64,000 nt of DNA from JBBQZO01 sp038207625 (lineage in GTDB: Bacteria > Pseudomonadota > Gammaproteobacteria > Burkholderiales > Burkholderiaceae_D). Shown here piece after piece: positions 63,101 through 64,000 of this stretch (positions within the stretch are counted from its first letter, which is position 1; every line of letters begins with the position of its first letter). The notes under the pieces were generated by a model that saw only the letters and a program-made list of their open reading frames with translations, had not been told where the DNA came from and ran no database searches. A program made the translations under genes and the position numbers. The stretch lies in NCBI GenBank assembly GCA_038207625.1, contig JBBQZO010000002.1, positions 248,001 to 312,000 on the forward strand, written 5' to 3'.

Positions 63101-64000
63101 CGCTGAGCGCGCAGAAGCGATCGTTGACGTAGCTGATTGCGCCACTGGCGTCGGCGATGCTGATGACGGCGTGCTGGTCGACCGTAGTGCGCAACTGTTC
63201 GAGCCAGGCGCGGATGGGCGGCGTCGGCGCCACGCTGGCACGGCGCGCGCGCGCCTGCCCGACCTGCGCGTGCGCGCGCACGGCTGCCATCATCTGAACG
63301 CGCGGCAGCACTTTGAGCAGCATCGGCAGCGCGGCCAGATGCGCGCCGCTTGGTGGCGCCCCCGTGCCGATGCACAGCAGCGCCAGGTCGGACAGGTCGG
63401 CGCGACTGCGCACGATCGCCGCCAATTGATCGGCGCCGGGCAGGTCCAGGTCGAGCAGCAGCAGATCGGGCCGGCGCTGCGCCATCGCGTCCAGCACCAG
63501 CTGCGGCGTCGCCGCATGCTCGAATGCGATGCCGCTGTCTGCCAGCGTCGCGCGATCCGCATCGGGCTCGGCCGCATACGCCAGCACGTACGGCGGCGCG
63601 GCCGCGCGCTGCTCGTTCAGTGCGGCGACCAGCGCCAGCAAATGGGCGCTGGCATGGGCGATCGGAAAAAAGTGTTTGACGCCGTTCTGGTGCCATAGCG
63701 CCTGTTCGGCGAAACTTGATGCCGGCTCAAACAAGGCCACCCAGGCGCCTGCCATGCCGGCGCGTTGCGCCAGCGCGGCGCGCGCGGGCGCCGTCAAGCC
63801 TTGCAACCAGGCCAGTTCGGTCACCAGCAAGTCGCGCTCGCACAGGTCGTCGGGGAGTTGTTCGGCCTGCGCACACCCGCATAGCACCAGCGGCATGGTC
63901 AGCTCTTGCATGGCCACGTCGGCATCGAAGCGGCCCAGCGCGATGACGCGCGCCATCGGCGCAAGCTGTTGCGCGGCATTGCTGCTGCCCGGCGCGCGAT
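60129..64000 (-). CDS. Multi-PAS hybrid sensor histidine kinase, 5' end outside window
   Basis: At least 1275 residues counted from the ATG at 63956, but the frame stays open to the window edge, so the true start is probably outside. Order: a receiver-like segment with LLLLDLDLPG (about 90-230); five PAS/PAC modules (about 260-385, 395-510, 515-630, 635-760, 765-885; for example WVEATIIPC, WDWDIGSGALYWSEQ); HisKA with the phospho-His in SSMSHELRTPMNAIL (about 913); HATPase with VLLNLLSNAVKYN and GTGIGLSIARRL; and a C-terminal receiver with VLCIDDNPIN, LLDINMPGMDG and YLTKPLD (about 1140-1265). No membrane segment is seen, so sensing is cytosolic. Confidence 0.93.
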   Translation of the reverse strand, partial: RAPGSSNAAQQLAPMARVIALGRFDADVAMQELTMPLVLCGCAQAEQLPDDLCERDLLVTELAWLQGLTAPARAALAQRAGMAGAWVALFEPASSFAEQALWHQNGVKHFFPIAHASAHLLALVAALNEQRAAAPPYVLAYAAEPDADRATLADSGIAFEHAATPQLVLDAMAQRRPDLLLLDLDLPGADQLAAIVRSRADLSDLALLCIGTGAPPSGAHLAALPMLLKVLPRVQMMAAVRAHAQVGQARARRASVAPTPPIRAWLEQLRTTVDQHAVISIADASGAISYVNDRFCALSGYSRAELIGQTHRLMKSDAHPPEFFRALWHTISGGAVWHGDLCNRRADGSTYWVEATIIPCADASGQPTQYVSIRSDISASKRAHAALRLSNERLGQGQIFANIGTWDWDIGSGALYWSEQVAALFGLPAGERQTRYPTFVNALHPDDREAVLDAIKASVKHDVPFEIEHRALLPDGSTRWLLERGAVLRDADGKAINMLGVVQNIDKRKRAELALADSEKRLREAQALACIGNWQGNADCTDMSWSDQMFDIFGRARASFTPSAAAVLAAVHPDDRALVQAGEQRAQHGGSHNLVYRIVRPDGTVRHVHQLGRAEHDAAGALLRRVGTLQDISERVEAKARLSESEALFVFAVEGAGDGIWDWDMRSGAMPASGRYEAMLGFAPGALAHTIEGWRSHIHPDDVARVQQNLSDYLAGRRPTFAVELRLRCKDGSYLWGLCRGTVFQRDADGAPLRMIGIHSDITDRKVAELRLAEREHLLSTILTSAHQGFWFIDTEGRTTDVNPAMCTMMGRPRAEFIGRQIFDFVDAENAAVLRAEMEKRQRGIAEPYEITLNQPDGTRVSCLGIPSLLRDQHGVPTGSVGMFSDITELKNVHRELAALNATLTVAREDAERANHAKSDFLSSMSHELRTPMNAILGFAQMLEYDEDLNDDQQDNVTEILKGGHHLLALINEVLDLARIESGNIDVSLEPVELAPLIDDCTSLILPLAQARSLTLTFDVAPHLAVRADRVRLKQVLLNLLSNAVKYNHEGGAIDVSVRHADCASLRIAVRDNGAGIAPERLGELFLPFSRLGAEASAVEGTGIGLSIARRLAEAMGGVIGVTSQLGDGSTFWVELPAAAALGEPAGTDDVAQAPAESASARQRVLCIDDNPINLKLVARMLRAQSHIALTGAHSAQQGLALAHSERPHLILLDINMPGMDGYQVLARLRADPALAAIPVVAVTANAMPRDLERASAAGFDAYLTKPLDVGQLFTTVNRWLAASTEKTR

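Overview
The window is GC-rich DNA, densely packed with genes. It looks like a chromosomal segment of a betaproteobacterium in Burkholderiales, most probably Oxalobacteraceae (Massilia/Duganella/Janthinobacterium-like). This rests on gene order (glyA-nrdR, a type IV minor-pilin operon, riboflavin genes ending in nusB), a RibB with a degenerate GTP cyclohydrolase II half, a ZTP riboswitch before glyA, and a decayed PEP-CTERM gene. The species call is inference.

Layout. 0-5 kb (+): a large orphan membrane protein, then a tight epimerase / FAD-oxidoreductase / GtrA trio that looks like envelope glycan or glycolipid work. 5-7.3 kb (-): ribBX-ribH-nusB. 7.6-10.4 kb (+): a periplasmic M16 peptidase. 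10.5-18.6 kb (-): a thiosulfate-oxidation cluster read DsrE-like, MBL hydrolase, soxC-D-Y-Z-A-X-B. 18.7-21.5 kb: a DUF1348 protein, RhlE helicase and an unknown protein, then a histidine-kinase remnant. 22-23.7 kb (-): ribD-ribE. 23.8-30.8 kb (-): minor pilins and PilY1 (pilV-W-X-Y1-E-fimT). 31-35.4 kb (-): a dipeptidyl-peptidase, nrdR and glyA, the last behind a ZTP riboswitch with a recognisable promoter. 35.8-42 kb (+): an SDR dehydrogenase, then the full Tol-Pal system (ybgC-tolQRAB-pal-cpoB) and a tRNA-Lys with a consensus promoter. 42.3-49.8 kb: a looser accessory stretch with orphan secreted, membrane and lipoprotein genes, a BNR-repeat lipoprotein, a TcyP-type transporter and a PEP-CTERM pseudogene. 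50-54.6 kb (-): an RND pump and its adaptor. 54.9-59 kb: a divergent PAP2 protein and a Ter (TerC-like/TerD/TerA) module. 59-64 kb (-): a multi-PAS hybrid kinase, cut by the window edge, overlapping an HD-GYP response regulator.

Most notable points: the riboflavin genes, normally contiguous in Burkholderiales, are split by about 14.4 kb carrying the sox cluster and other genes, with a kinase remnant next to the ribE end; RibB has lost the zinc-cysteine motif of GTP cyclohydrolase II; the ZTP riboswitch has all conserved blocks and an upstream promoter; the PEP-CTERM gene is broken across several frames. I see no CRISPR array, insertion sequence, prophage or rRNA. I did not find a clearly novel multi-gene system; the best candidates for undescribed biology are the Ter module with its small membrane protein, the orphan genes after tRNA-Lys, and the DsrE/MBL pair beside sox.
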